Of a DNA stretch of 64,000 bases, positions 1-12,705 are shown piece after piece (position 1 is the first letter of the stretch; each line of letters starts with the position of its first letter). The position numbers were made by a program, and so were the translations under genes. Source of the stretch: Chiridota heheva (taxonomy: Eukaryota > Echinodermata > Holothuroidea > Apodida > Chiridotidae); contig JAIGNY010004519.1 in assembly GCA_020152595.1 (NCBI GenBank), positions 1 to 64,000 of the forward strand. Reading direction: 5' to 3'. Below the pieces are notes generated by a model, which saw nothing but the letters and a program-made list of their open reading frames with translations, searched no databases and was not told the origin of the DNA.

Positions 1-140
1 CAGCCATTACCAAAAACGTTTCCTTTGACCTTTGTACCCCAAAACCTTGGAGACAAAAGTTCCGGGCCAGGGGTACCACCAATTAGTTTTATTACAGTTT
101 TTGAGTTATACTGTTATAAGCGACACAAAATTAATTGTTG

Positions 141-196
141 CATACGCACACATGCACACACACGCAAACACACATACATACACACCCAAGCACACT
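141..196. repeat. CA-rich microsatellite
   Basis: Imperfect CACA tract. The rest of 1-640 is AT-rich with a poly-C stretch near 250 and poly-G near 470; no gene is seen. Confidence 0.8.
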
Positions 197-988
197 AATA
201 TCAAGGGATTGGCCATGTAGTGTAGAACGTACAGCAAAGTGACTACAATATTTTACCCCCCCCCTCCCCTTCCCCCACCTCATATGTATATGTGGGTGAT
301 GAGATGACAATTACATTTTGTAATCACTTTTTTCTAACTCATAACATTCTTCCTAAATTATAAAATTCCTTACAATTGCTATCCATATTATTTCCCCTCA
401 ACCAAGTACGACTGCACCACGGGAACAACGGGGATGATGGTTCCTTCTCCTCTTCCCATAAAGGGTAGGGGAGGGGGGGGGGGAGGCTGTCGGGAATATT
501 TTTTCTTTTGCCAGAAAAATATAGAAATTGGACATTGCTTTGATTATTTCAGATACAGTATACCTTTAATTAAACTACCTTTAAAGTTTACTGAAAAATT
601 GAAATAAAAATATCAAAATTAACTGTTTGTAATTGTAAGCGAACTGGCGAAAGAGTTGTGATTGTTTCAAGGCATGGGCGGGATTTGCCTACTGAAAGAG
701 GGGGCAAAGTTGAAAGTGTTGGGAAAATAAGTTCATGCTACGATGCAATAAATTACCCCGCAAAAGATACAAATTTAGAGAAAAAAAGTGAGGAGGGGGT
801 TCTCCCTTCAAATCCCGCTATGTGTCGAGGAATTTTGTCCAAAATTGTAGTTATTTACAAAACACGTTCATACGCTTCCGATCAGCTGATCTATTTTCAC
901 CAACAAAACCGAGGATGGTCCTTGATTGCAGGTGTGTTTACGGTTGTCGGGTGTGTATTCATATAAACGTCCTCGGTTGGAAGCAGTT

Positions 989-1349
<361 letters not shown>

Positions 1350-1559
1350 TGTCCTGAAATAAACTTGATAAAGGAAATTTCCCGAAAATTGCACAAGAAT
1401 GAAAGAAATTTCTTGACATTGAACTGTTTAAAGGACATCAGAAATATTGAAACAAATTTCAAAAAGGAAAAATTGCCTCAAAACGAAGATTGGACAAGAA
1501 TGAAGGAAATTTTCCAAAGATTGAAAGAGATTCCCCCAAAATTAAAGAAAACTTACATA

Positions 1560-4261
1560 AACTGTGACGAAAAATTGTCTCATAGTAAAAAAAAGTATCA
1601 TCGTAGAAAGCTCAGGGGGCATTCCCCCTACTTCCCTTCTGGATACGCCCCCGGTGCTGGCGAATGGTGCGTTCCAACCCCCACCGACCACCAAGGAACA
1701 CAAGTTAAAGCATAATGTTCTATATCACTTGAAAAAGTGCTCAATTGCAGGAAACACCCCCGGCCCATGAAAATTCATGGCTACCGGCCTGTAAATCACA
1801 CGAATAATTTTTGAAAACACCTTCCAATAAGTTTAAAGGTGTCGTAAGGAATTAAATACTAAATTTTGGTTGCAACTTCTATTTACTATGTAGGATAGAT
1901 TTGTGAGTGAGTGGATTTCTATTATTTTAAGCTTCACGAATAACAGAATGACCTAGGATAATTTCAGCAGGTACCCTTTCAAAAGGGCACCTCCTGCCCC
2001 CGTTTCCCCCATCTTTCAAAAGGACACCTCCTGCCCTCCTTACTCTAGGGTAAGGGAGGCAGTTTCCACAGTTCTTCCGACACCGCTGACTGATACTTTT
2101 CTATAATATTCATCATGTGCTAAGAAGTGTGAGTGGGTAGCGTCACTCCATTTAAGCACACCTTTTACACCGGCGGACCGGTCAGTCGGTCAAGTTTAAT
2201 TTTTATGGAAATGTTCATGCATAACATCAGCGAAAATCTTTTTCTTTTGTTAAAGATTCCTGTTTCTTTTGTTGTGCTGTATTGGGAATTCCATATTACG
2301 CGCGTGAAACAGGTGCAGTCACCGTATTGGTTCATTTGTTATGCAAATTTGTATTCAGCTCAGCTGCATACTTTCAAGAACCCAGCATTTATAAGAATCT
2401 GGGAGGGAAAATTTCGTTTTATTTCAAGAACGAACATTTGGAAAGTTAAAGCAGTGTCACATGTGGTTTGAGAAGAATTAAGAAAGGATATTTCGTTGAC
2501 AACTTGTAATTAATTTAGGAACTGATTGTTATATAAAGTTGTATTCCAAGTGTGCTGGACTGGCGCTTGCATGTATTCTGTTGGTGAGTACCACAGATTT
2601 CCCCTTAAACTAATATAATTAGCATATTTAAGTAAAGAACTTCAGCAGTCTGGCAGCATGCATAAATGTTCCTATAATGGGGACATTTCGCTACAGTACA
2701 TGGTACTTAAAAGCCGCCATTTTGTGATATTTCCCATGATCCTTTGCTATCCTAATGTTGAAGCCTTATGCAATGTTACATATTTTATATTTGAAATCTG
2801 AACAATCTGGCTGCATGACTTCAATATTCGCGTGTTATAAATGTTCCTATTAATAGGCATCCGGACTTCAGACAATATTTGAAATTCGCAAATGATAGGA
2901 CATGTAGTTATTTGCAACGATTTAGATATTTAGTGGGGGAAGAAGGGAGGGGGAGGGGGGGGGAGGGGGCACTTGGTTCAGCAAACGTACCGTAACCAGA
3001 ATACGCACTAAGTTGCATTATTTATATATAACAAAAAAAGTATGTCAAAATAATTGAAATGCATTTGATGATTAGAAATGAGTGCAGAAATGTTGAAAAG
3101 TGGTGGAAAATTTGATGTCGTTGGAATTTGTGTAATGGGTTATTAATGAATTTAATTGTTCTTGACATGAATACACTATTCTTGGGAGCATATTCGTAGT
3201 TGACTTATTGGGATTCACAAAAAAACATGCTGACGACTTCCGGATTTTCGGAAAAAGCAATTTCGAGACAAATTTAGCAATACAAAATAAATCTTTGATC
3301 GATTGTTGCAATTCAACGAACTTTCTAAATTTCATGTAGGGCGGCCTACTGACGCACACGATTCATAATAAAAATGAAACAAAAGTATAAGCGGGGAAAA
3401 TAAAGGTAGCCAGATGTGAGCGTTTTTTTTTTTTTTAGTATACGAACAAATTCCCAATGTATAGCGTGGTCTCAAACGTCCCTGAAAAATTATAAATGAA
3501 TCGTGTAGTCCTATGTATTTCACAATTTTAGGGTGATATTAATGTTGCCTTTACTTCAGTGAAAATAACAGAAATGGCAAATTCTGGCCAAAAATGGAGA
3601 AAAAAAGCACTCGTCCTCTAAAGGGCACTTTTTTCTCTGAAAACAAGCACTTTTTCTTTCTGAAAAAGGGCACTTTTTAAACTTGCGTAAAGAGGGGCAC
3701 GTGTTTATTGCCCCGGTTACACCGCTTCTGCAAGTGCCAGTGAGTTGGAAGGTATAGTTAGCCTAAAACTAGTGAGACAATTTGTATTTTTTAATGCTCC
3801 TCTTTTGACTAATATATGTTTCGAGATTTTTAGGGATATTAGCAAAGAATTATCAAAAATCTTCTCCACGTTTCAATCTCAAATCATGAGAGCCATTCCA
3901 TGTTGATCATCAATGCTAATATTTACATATAAATATCATGTAGCCTAACATATTTTGAAGATCCACTTCTAAAACGTTTGGTTGCATAAAAGAAACGCGT
4001 AGAAATCTTTAACAAAAGAGTTTGATCAAAAAAGTAATATCTATTTTCTCGAAATTTATCATAGGGCAGTTTTTGAGTTTTCATATTTTCCCATTTTAGA
4101 TAATATTCCGATGCGTGTAAACTTTCCCAGAATACAACTATTAAAGTTTACACAGTAAAAGTATATGCACTCTCTGTTGGGTATACCTCAGGGTGAACAC
4201 ACGAATATTGCCTATAGTCTTGTCCCATACGGGAACATTACATACCTTTTTTTTATTTTCA
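1560..4261. other. no gene recognised
   Basis: AT-rich sequence with a two-copy CAAAAGG.CACCTCCTGCCC duplication at about 1978-2036 and a poly-G stretch near 2940-2970. Short open frames (for example 2133-2471 and 3072-3359) have no recognisable motif or splice context. Confidence 0.5.
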
Positions 4262-5810
4262 GTATATGCAAGGATTAATGGAATTCGATTGGATTTTTGC
4301 GCTACTTGAATTTTTGCGCCACTTGGATTTTGCGCCACCTGGATTTTTGCGCCACCTGGATTTTTGCGCCACCTGGATATAAACGTCACCTGGATATAAA
4401 CGTCACTTGGATATAAACGTCACTTGGATATAAAGGTCACTTGGACAATAATGTCTCGAGACAGCCCGACGGCTGTATTCCTGGTTTAACATTTGCAACA
4501 GATTGAACGATGATTAGAAGTTTAATTGAAGAGTTGCGACAGATTGAACGATGATTAGAAGGTTAATTGAAGAGTTGCGACAGATTGAACGATGATTAGA
4601 AGCTTACTTGAAGAGTTGCGGCGGTGCACATGTGTAAGAAGTTCATCTATACCACAAAGTCAGATATTAAATCTTAAAAAGTAAATATTTTTTGTGTAAG
4701 CCTTTAGGATTTCAATACAGCCATTCTATCAAAAATCATGGAGAACCAACAATTTAATAGCAGGAAACCATATGAAAATGTTCGTCATTAATCTGAATAT
4801 TTTGAACTGCCAGTTGTTGCATCGGCATAAACAAATAAATTGAGAATGTGTCGGTGTTCCGTGCAGTGTGTGTGTCGGTGTTCCGTGCAGTGTGTGTGGC
4901 GGTCTTATAATATTACTAATCTTTAGTGCCTCATTGTAGTTATACCTGATTATTTCAGAAAGTTTCGCTGAAATTGTATTCTTTAATTAATTGTCTTAAA
5001 ATCTGTTTATACCTTCATATTTCTTGCTTACTATCTAAAAAGATGTTATATTAGTGTCTTGGGTGTTTTGTTTGTTTCTCCTTCAGAAAATAGAATGATT
5101 AAAAGTTTAAGAAAACTAGTACGTATTGCTCCAAATGGAAAACCCTATCAACAAATATACCACTACTACATAATACATCGCATGTCTTTTGATTGTATTT
5201 TGCAGTGAATGGATTAATGGAACAATTTCCTTGGGATTTTTGCGCCACTTGGATTTTTTGCACTACTAGGGATTTTTCGCGTCACTTGGATTTTTCGCGC
5301 CACTTGGGATTTGTTGCGTCAATTGGTTTTCTCCACCATTTTTGGATCAATGTGTTTTCCCAATAACTGGATTCCTGGTTTAACAGCCGATTGATGATTC
5401 ATCTACCACAAAGTAAGACTTCGTATTATTATTAAAAATTTTTTAATAATAATTTTCTTGCAGCCATTTTATCTTAGATCACGGAGAACTATCGGAGAAT
5501 TTTCACCAGTATATTTCCACCACTATACTGAATTCCAACTGAATTTATCCAGTTTTGGAATCCCTTTTGAACCCGTGTCACAGTGACAGACATTACCTGT
5601 GCTACTAACTCCTAATTGGTCTGTGCGGGCGTTCTTATGACAGTATGATATTACTTATCTCAAGTGGCTCATTTTTTTCATTGAAATTTTCTTTAATAGA
5701 ATGTGGTAATAAAAGGTACACCGCTTGTTGTGTTTCATTCATTTATAATTATTGCTTACTTTCACATAGCTAAAAAGTTGACACCATAATGGTTATTAGG
5801 TTTTTAGGGA
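4262..5810. repeat. two tandem copies of an approximately 0.6-0.9-kb unit with inner short repeats
   Basis: Copy one starts near 4270 and copy two near 5207, both with GGATTAATGGAA followed by GGATTTTTGCGC.ACTTG repeats, then TTCCTGGTTTAACA, then CATCTA..CCACAAAGT, then CAGCCATT.TATC, then GGAGAAC and later a GTGC.G.CG.TCTTAT segment. Inside copy one are 17-18-bp repeats (GCGCCACCTGGATTTTT, then GGATATAAACGTCACTT) at 4291-4445 and a 41-bp unit repeated three times at 4495-4620. No coding content is recognised. Confidence 0.7.
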
Positions 5811-5814
5811 CCGG

Positions 5815-6045
5815 TGCGTACCGCCAGATTACATGGCTCAAACGGATAAGAGCATACGACTCCCGCCTGGACGGGATGCCAGTCTATCGCAGGTTAACTC
5901 ACCAGCAATGCTGGTCATTTTCGTAGCCCGAGTGGATAGGTGAAGCTGAAACATGGTTAAAGTGCCTTGACCCCGAAGACACAACACAGATGCTTGGCCG
6001 GGAATCGAACCCGGTAATTTTCGTTTCGAACATTTGTCTCTGAAG
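5815..6045 (-). mobile_element. tRNA-derived SINE-like element
   Basis: On the minus strand a polymerase III B-box-like GGTTCGATTCC (complement of 6001-6011) is followed by GGCCAAGCATCTGTGTTGTG, then TCAAGGCACTTTAACC, and later TGGCATCCCGTCCAGGCGGG. This order (B box, then a GTGTTGTGTC..CAAGGCACTTTA body) is typical of widespread invertebrate and deuterostome SINEs. The A-box side (toward 6045) is decayed. The element is antisense to the window and not near any gene. Confidence 0.55.
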
Positions 6046-6884
6046 CACTGCATTCTCTCAAATAAGATGATTAGTGTTGTGAGTACTTTTATTTTTTCTA
6101 CAGACAATATTAAGTGTACAAAAACATCAATTATCATAAAAAATATCAAAATATTAAAATTTATCAATCCTAGCCTATAGTTAGCTTTTTAACATGGATT
6201 ATGTAATACAACTCAACGCTTCTGATCAGTCGAAATATTGCCACAAATATTGACCAACCAATAACTTTTCACCTCCGAAGTGACGTCATTAGTATGTATC
6301 AGAATAATAGAAGTGGCAAGCAATTTTCTTAGGACGAGATTCACTGTAAAGATACTAGTAACTACATACTTGACGTATTTTGTATGCAATCTATACCTGT
6401 ATACCAAATTTAGAGTATCATTTTCTCGTAACATTTCCCTATAACGCTATATCTGGAAGTTTGAAATAATAAGTAGGCCTATTACGAAAGGGATTGTTTC
6501 TAATTGTTCCTTGGTAGATTGCATTCTTACCTATGGGTATGTGCATCATGTTTATTAATAAATAAGTTGATTTGTTTAGTTTGCTGCTGAAAATTAATTT
6601 CTATCTTCCCTTCGTTGTGAACAACACTAAATATTTTAGGGTTTATTTATTATTAGAATGTTGATTCGTTGTTTCGTCGTCAGGGTGATTCATACCATAT
6701 CTTCGACATAGAAAGTTAACTTAGTTGCATTGCATTTAAGATATTTCTATTTCGATGTGCTGATTATTCCCGTTGATCACAAATCATTGGAAGCAGTGTT
6801 AAAATGGTTTTCAATAAGTGTTTTTTTGTTTTGTTTAATTGGTTCATTTAAAAAACTTGTTTCTTTTCCCATGTTTTTTCCATT
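6046..6884. other. no gene recognised
   Basis: AT-rich; I see no supported feature before the polypyrimidine repeats begin. Confidence 0.5.
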
Positions 6885-7002
6885 TTTTTTTTCTCCTTCC
6901 TTTCTTTTCTCCTTCCCTTCTTTTTGTTTTCTCCTTCCCTTCTTTTTGTTTTCTCCTTCCCTTCTTTTTGTTTTCTCCTTCCTTTCTATCTTTTCAGGAA
7001 AA
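6885..7002. repeat. polypyrimidine satellite, left part
   Basis: Repeats of TTCTCCTTCCCTTC with TTTTTGTTT variations, directly left of the reverse-transcriptase fragment. They match the larger tract beyond it at 8406-9890, suggesting that one array was interrupted by the element. Confidence 0.88.
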
Positions 7003-8405
7003 AAGCTCTCCGGAACTTCAAAACAAACCCGACGACTCACAACCTCGACCTCTTTCGCATCAGCCGTGCCAAAGCCAGGCGCACTATCAAGGACAGTAAA
7101 ACCAAAACTTGGAACAACTTCCATCTGTTCTCTCCCCACCAAGAAGATTTGGAGTATGGTTAACAGCTTCCACGGCAGGATAGGCATCTCTCCCATCTCT
7201 CATCTTCTCACCGGAAAAAAGGATATCGCTAACCGTCACGCCGCCTCTTTTAGCAACATCTCGTCCTCGGCCAACTACTTTAATGTTTTCAAAGTTAAAA
7301 AAGCTTGCGACGAAACCCGGAGTTTTACCTTTCCCTCCGACAACACCGAGAGCTACAACACCTCTCTTACCCTATTTGAATTAAAGCAAACCATCCACGT
7401 CGCTGGCTGCACCTCTAATGTCCCAGATAGCATCTCCTACCAGCTCCTGGAACACCTCCCCATCAAGGCCACCGCTTCTCACCATCCTCAACCACATTTG
7501 GTTCTCACACTCCTTTCTCCCTATCTGGAGGACAGCTATCAAACCCACTTCACCAAACCTGGGAAGAACAGCACCGACCCTCCAGCTACCGCCCCATTGC
7601 CCTCAACTGCCGTCTCTGTAAAATTATGGAAAGGATCATTAAGCAGAGACTTAACTGGTTCCTTGAGACCAACAGGATCTTCTCCCCTCAAAAAAGCGGC
7701 TTCCGGAAACGTCGCAATACCTTGGACTAGTTCAACGCGCTCGACACCGTTCTGCGGGGATCCTTTGAAAAACAGAACCACCTCATTGCCATTTGTTTTG
7801 ACCTCGAGAAAGCTTCCCACTTTACTTGGAATACGGCATTTTTGCAAGCTTCACAACATCGGCCTCAAAGAGGCCACCTCTCCATCTTTATTCAAAACTT
7901 CCTCTCACCCAGGCAATTCCAAGTTCGTATTGCCCACACCCACTACAACCCTTACCACCAAGAAGAGGGCGATCCCCCAAGGCAGCATCCTCTCCCCTAC
8001 TCTCTTCAACATGAGCATCACAACATCGCTTACAACCTTTGCCTCAACATCAAATGTGCCCTCCTCCACGTGGACGACATCACCATCTTCTACTCCTCCC
8101 CTAGCTTTTCTCTTGTCGAAAATAAGCTCCAACTTAGCCTCAAGCGGCTGCGAGACTGGTGCAACAATAACGGTTTTAAATTCTCCAAAGACAAGACAGT
8201 CTGTATCCACTTCAACAACCTCCACCCCGAACCTAGTGCTCAACGGCAATCTCATCCTTAAAGTTGACTACGCCAAGTTCCTGGGTCGAAGCCTAGACCC
8301 CAAGCTCTCCTACAAGTAACACATCAACAACCTAAAACAGAAGTGCAACAGCTCCCTGAGCGTTCTCAGTCTCCTCCCAACACCACTTTGGGTGCGGACC
8401 ATCAC
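7003..8405 (+). pseudogene. decayed non-LTR retrotransposon, reverse-transcriptase region (Jockey-like)
   Basis: Pieces of a non-LTR reverse transcriptase can be followed across shifting plus-strand frames. They include the domain upstream of the palm near 7560-7700 (SYRPIALNCRLCKIMERII type), a FDLEKA motif near 7800 carrying the first catalytic Asp, an IPQGSILSPTLFN block near 7972-8010, an HVDD box near 8067-8080 in place of the usual YADD, and a KFLGRSLDPKLSYK block near 8272-8318. The last block is the thumb-side segment of Jockey/CR1-type enzymes. The frame changes several times and a stop follows at 8319, so it is not functional. No endonuclease part is seen. The fragment sits inside a polypyrimidine satellite that continues on both sides. 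The long open frame at 6730-8319 is mostly an accidental read-through of the wrong frame. Confidence 0.8.
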
Positions 8406-9890
8406 GTGTTTCTCCTTCCTTTTTTCCCCCTTCCCTCCTTTTCTTTTCTCCTTCCCTTCTTTTCTTTTCTACTTCCCTCCTTTTATTTTCTCCTTCTCTC
8501 CTTTATTTCCCCTTCTTTTTTTTCTGTTTCTTCTACCCTTTATTTTTCTTTTCTCCTTCCTTTTTTCATTTTCTCCTTCCCTTCTTTTATTTCTCCTTCC
8601 CTTCTTTCTTTTCTCTTTCCCTTCTTTCTTTTCTCTTTCCCTTCTTTCTTTTCTCTTTCCCTTTTCTCCTTCCCTTCTTTTTTTTCTCTTTTCCTTCTTT
8701 CTTTCTCCTTCCCTTCTTTCTATTTTCCTTCCCTTCTTTCTTTTCTCCTTCCTTTCTTTCTTTTCTCCTTCCCTTTTTTCTTTTCTCCTTCCCTTTTTCT
8801 TTCTTTTCTCCTTCCCTTTTCTTTCTTTTCTCTTTCCCTTTTTCTTTCTTTTCTCCTTCCTTTTTCTATCTTTTCTCCTTCCTTTTTCTATCTTTTCTCC
8901 TTCCTTTTTCTTTCTTTTCTCCTTCCCTTTTTCTTTTTTTCCTCCATTCTTTTTCTATTTTTCTCCTTCCCTTTTTCTTTCTTTTCTCCATCCCTTTCTT
9001 TTTCTTTTCTCCTTTCCTTTTCTTTTCGCCTTCCCTTTCCTTTTTTTTTCTCCTTTCTCTTACTTTTCTCCTTTCTTTCTTTTACTTTTCTCCTTTCTTT
9101 CTTTTAATTTTCTCCTTCCCTTTCCCTTTCTTTTCCCTATTTTTTTCTTTTCTCCTTCCCTTCTTTCTTTTCTCTTTCCCTTCTTTCTTTTCTCTATCCC
9201 TTTCTTTTTCTTTCTCCTTTCCTTTTCTTTTCGCCTTCCCTTTCCTTTTCTTTTCTCCTTCCTTTTACTTTTCTCCTTTCTTTTTTTTACTTTTCTCCTT
9301 TCTTTCTTTTAATTTTCTCCTTCCCTTTCCCTTTCTTTTCCCTCTTTCTTTCTTTTCTCCTTTCCTTCTTTCTTTTCTCCTTCCCTTCTTTCTTTTCTCC
9401 TTCCCTTTCTTTTCTCCTTCCCTTTTTTTCTCCTTCCCTTTTCTCTCTTCTCCATCCCTTTTCTCTCTTCTCCATCCCTTCTTTCTTTTCTCCTTCCCTT
9501 CTTTTTTTTCTATCCCATTTTTTCTCTCTATCCCTTCTTTCTTTTCTCTATTATGTCCCTTCTTTCTTTTCTCCATCACCTTCTTTCTTTTCTCCATCAC
9601 CTTCTTTCTTTTTTCTTTTCTTCATCTCTCCTTTTGTTTATTTCTTCTTTGCTTCTCTCTTTTTCTTCTTTTCTCCTTTTTTCTTCCCCTTTTCCCCTCT
9701 CCTTCCCTTCTTCTTTTCTCCTTACCTTCTTCTTTTCTCCTTACCTTCTCCTTCCCTTCTTCTTTTCTCCTTCCCTTCTTCTTTTCTCCTTCCTTTTTTC
9801 TTTTCTCCTTTCCTTCTTCTTTTCTCCTTCCCTTCTTTTTTTCTCCTTCCATTCATCTTTTCTCCTTCCCTTCTTCTTTATCCCCCTACC
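8406..9890. repeat. 1.5-kb polypyrimidine tract (CTTTTCTCCTTCCCTT)n
   Basis: Almost pure C/T on the plus strand for about 1.5 kb with a loose 15-20-bp period. Long homopurine-homopyrimidine stretches with mirror symmetry can form triple-helical DNA. The open frames at 8343-9107, 8392-9312 and others are composition artefacts rich in Phe, Ser, Leu and Pro or, on the other strand, Lys, Glu and Arg. Confidence 0.96.
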
Positions 9891-9924
9891 AAAAAGTAAG
9901 AAATATCCTTTTCCAAGTTATTAT

Positions 9925-10110
9925 GTCGGTTTGCCTGTTTGTTGATCGTCTATCTGTTTGTTGATCGTCTATCTGTTTGTTGGCCGTGTGTCCGTTTGTT
10001 GATCGTCTTGTCCATTTGTTGATCGTCTTGTCCGTTTGTGTGTTGTATACCCGTTTGTTGGCGGTTATGTGTCGCTCTTTAGTGTGTCGTCTGTCCGTTT
10101 GTTGTTTGTC
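9925..10110. repeat. TTTGTTGATCGTCT degenerate tandem repeat
   Basis: About eight degenerate copies of a 19-21-bp unit with core GTTTGTTGATCGTCT. It fills the gap between the polypyrimidine tract and the CR1-like remnant. Confidence 0.8.
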
Positions 10111-10199
10111 TGTTAGAGGTGGGTAAAGGCCGTAGCCGTCTTGATATAATATCCAGCACTGGATGATTTCGGGACGTTAAACATTGTTATGTTAAAAGG

Positions 10200-12045
10200 G
10201 ACTCTAAGAGGTGAGGCCTGACTAACTGCTTATACAAATTAAGGACAACCTCTCTACCAAAAAAAATGATATTTATCTTCTATTCAAACCAAGCATCCTA
10301 TTTGCCCTTGCAGCTGCTAAAGCACACTTGTTTAGAAGGCTTCAGATTGCTAGTAATGACAACACCTAGATCCCTTTCTTGATCAACACAACCAAGATTT
10401 GAACCATTCATGCAGTAATCAAATGCCAAATTGTTCTGACCAAAATGAATAACTTTGCATTCATCAACATTGTATGACAACTGCCATGTTTGGGAATAAG
10501 AAACTAACTTACCCAGATCAGTTTGTCAAAGTAAAAAATTCCTAGCATCATTAACAATCCTGTGCAGCTTAGTGTCATCAGCAAATTTACAAATCCCGGA
10601 GCCAAGGAAAACATCAATATCATTAATGAAGATTAAGAAAAGTAGCGGACCCAATACAGAATCCTGAGGAACACCACTTATAACCTTCTTCCACGGAGAT
10701 ACTTCACCGTTAACAACAACTCTTTATGACCTGTCAACTAACCAAGAATATATCCAAATGGCACACTTTCCCTCCACACCAAGTGCTCTTTGTTTTTCAT
10801 TATGAGCCTGCTTAATGGAGCCTTATCAAATGCTTTTTGGAAATCTAAATAGATAACATCCACATTATGATCATAATCAAGTAGTTTAGTAACATCAAAG
10901 AAACTCCAATAAATTAGAAACACAAGACCTCTTAGGTAAGAACCCATACAAATGGGACAAAAATTCAACAAACCATTGACCAGCAGCATATGATTTAGTA
11001 CAACATCCTTAACAATGGACTCCATGACCTTGCACAAGGCAAACTGTGGTCACCCTTTTTAAAAATAGGTGTGACATTATCAATTCTCCAATCACTAGGA
11101 ACATTAACATCAAAGCACTTTGAAAAGATATAACTCAAGGGAACAGAAAGAACATCAGAACACTAACGTAAGACAGCAGGATGTATACCATCTGGACCGG
11201 GAAAACCCTTCAACTTCTTAAACACAACACCAACTGAACTGGAGAGTGCACATTTAAAATAAACCACAACATCAGCAGCAGGGGACTCCTTAAGTAACCC
11301 CCCCCCCTCCCACAAACACAAAGTAGTCATTCAAAACCTCTGCCATATTCTTCCCACTATTGATAATAATACCATTACCCTAAAGGAGACCAACAACCTC
11401 CTTGGTTTTTCGCTTTAAGCGAACATACGAATTAAACTGACTTAGGATTAATTTTACCACACCCACTGTGTTTATTTCTAACAACGCCACAACTTCTTTA
11501 CCCGAAAAGTCTGCAAACCTCCCGAGACATCCACACTGGCCGATTATGCCTACAGATTTTCTTTAACCCTCCAAAACGGTCGGAAATCATCCCGTGCTTT
11601 AAAAGGATCTAAGTCGCGGAGCAAAGAAGTCCAATCGAATGAAAAATTATCTTGAAGTGCAGCAAAGTCGGCATTCTTAAAATTTAAAACCAGTGTATTA
11701 GCTGGAGAAGCCGTTGTAAAACAATACAGATCAAAACTAATTAGGTCATGATCACTACACCCTACCTTACCGCTACCTTAGTACATTTCTAATACTTCTT
11801 TCTTCACTACTCAAATCAAGACCATTACTACCACGCGTGGGGAACAACACATGCTGGGTAAAAAAGCAGTCAGATCAGGGACCTCCTGCTATTTAGCTAT
11901 CTAAATAACAGGTCCTTGGTCAGATACAGCTAACAAAAAATCTTTTCCATGTGGACCCCTAGTACAAAGATTCCAATGAATGTCTAACCCCCCTAAAAGT
12001 AACTTCCCTGAAGCAGTCGAGCAATTTCTGATTGTTCTCAGGTTG
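10200..12045 (-). pseudogene. decayed CR1-like non-LTR retrotransposon (endonuclease end, RT, 3' part)
   Basis: Read on the minus strand from high to low coordinates, this shows a LLLGGLDIHWN-like endonuclease block (about 12000-11960), GCSDHDLISFDL (about 11770-11730, the endonuclease SDH motif), LKKLKGFPGPDGIHPAVLR (about 11220-11165), VTPIFKKGD (about 11080), CKVMESIVKDVVLNHML (about 11035-10985), DVIYLDFQKAFDKAP (about 10880-10830, catalytic Asp), GSGICKFADDT (about 10605-10575, FADD box) and a KCKVIHFGQNN-like plus DLGVVITSNLKPSKQ segment (about 10460-10335). This order is diagnostic of CR1-clade ORF2. Several frameshifts and stops break it, so it is a pseudogene copy. It is truncated before the N-terminal part of the endonuclease. 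It is antisense to the Jockey-like fragment to its left. Confidence 0.85.
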
Positions 12046-12705
12046 TTTTGTTAACTGTTCAAAAAAATTCATAAAAGACAAAACATTTCTGACTGACATA
12101 CATTTCCCTCAAAAGACATGTTATTTTTTTATTTCTGTGGACCACGAAAAGGCTATTCCCACAAGCGGTCATCATCGTATAGGCATTTGTGAGTTGTTTA
12201 TCTTCAGTAAACAGTCAGGTCCACACTCCCGATCGCGAGCTCTTCCGATTTGGAGATCAAGACATGCGCAGTGATAATTTAAACTTGCTAGTAATTTCAG
12301 CCGTTATTCTATTTGTTTTTTAAATTCTGTAATTTTAAAGTTGTAAACTTTGGATATGAAATTGAAATTAATATGTCTGCATAATTTGAGCTTTTGCTGC
12401 TGACTAAAAGCAAAGAGCTCTATGCTAAAAGGTTAAGATCTGCTCTTCATAAATTATTGAAATGAATATTTAAAGATTACCTTAAAATTTACTGGTAAAA
12501 GTCAAATTTGCGCTGGTAAAAATTTCATCGTTCTGTTGCACCAATAAAATTGGAATATTTCGCATAAATTTTCCCTACCTATTTTACCGTTATCTATTTC
12601 TTTAGAGAGATTTGAATTTGGAAAGATGCATTGTGGGTTATAATGACAAAATCTCTGGGAGGTCTTCTGTTCGGGAGCGTGCACCGGACTGGTAAATAAT
12701 TTAAC
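12046..12705. other. no gene recognised
   Basis: Sequence between the CR1-like remnant and the fold-back element. The small frames at 12032-12274 (plus) and 12502-12684 (minus) show no known motifs. Confidence 0.45.

Noticed and set aside
5815..6045. Functional tRNA gene
   Set aside because: A B-box-like motif is present but no cloverleaf could be drawn and the A box is decayed; the downstream body fits a SINE.
6730..8319. 529-codon open frame
   Set aside because: It reads mostly out of phase with the reverse-transcriptase motifs, which appear in other frames in pieces; treated as a decayed element instead.
8343..9945. Phe/Ser/Leu-rich 'membrane-like' and Lys/Glu-rich frames
   Set aside because: Composition artefacts of a polypyrimidine tract.
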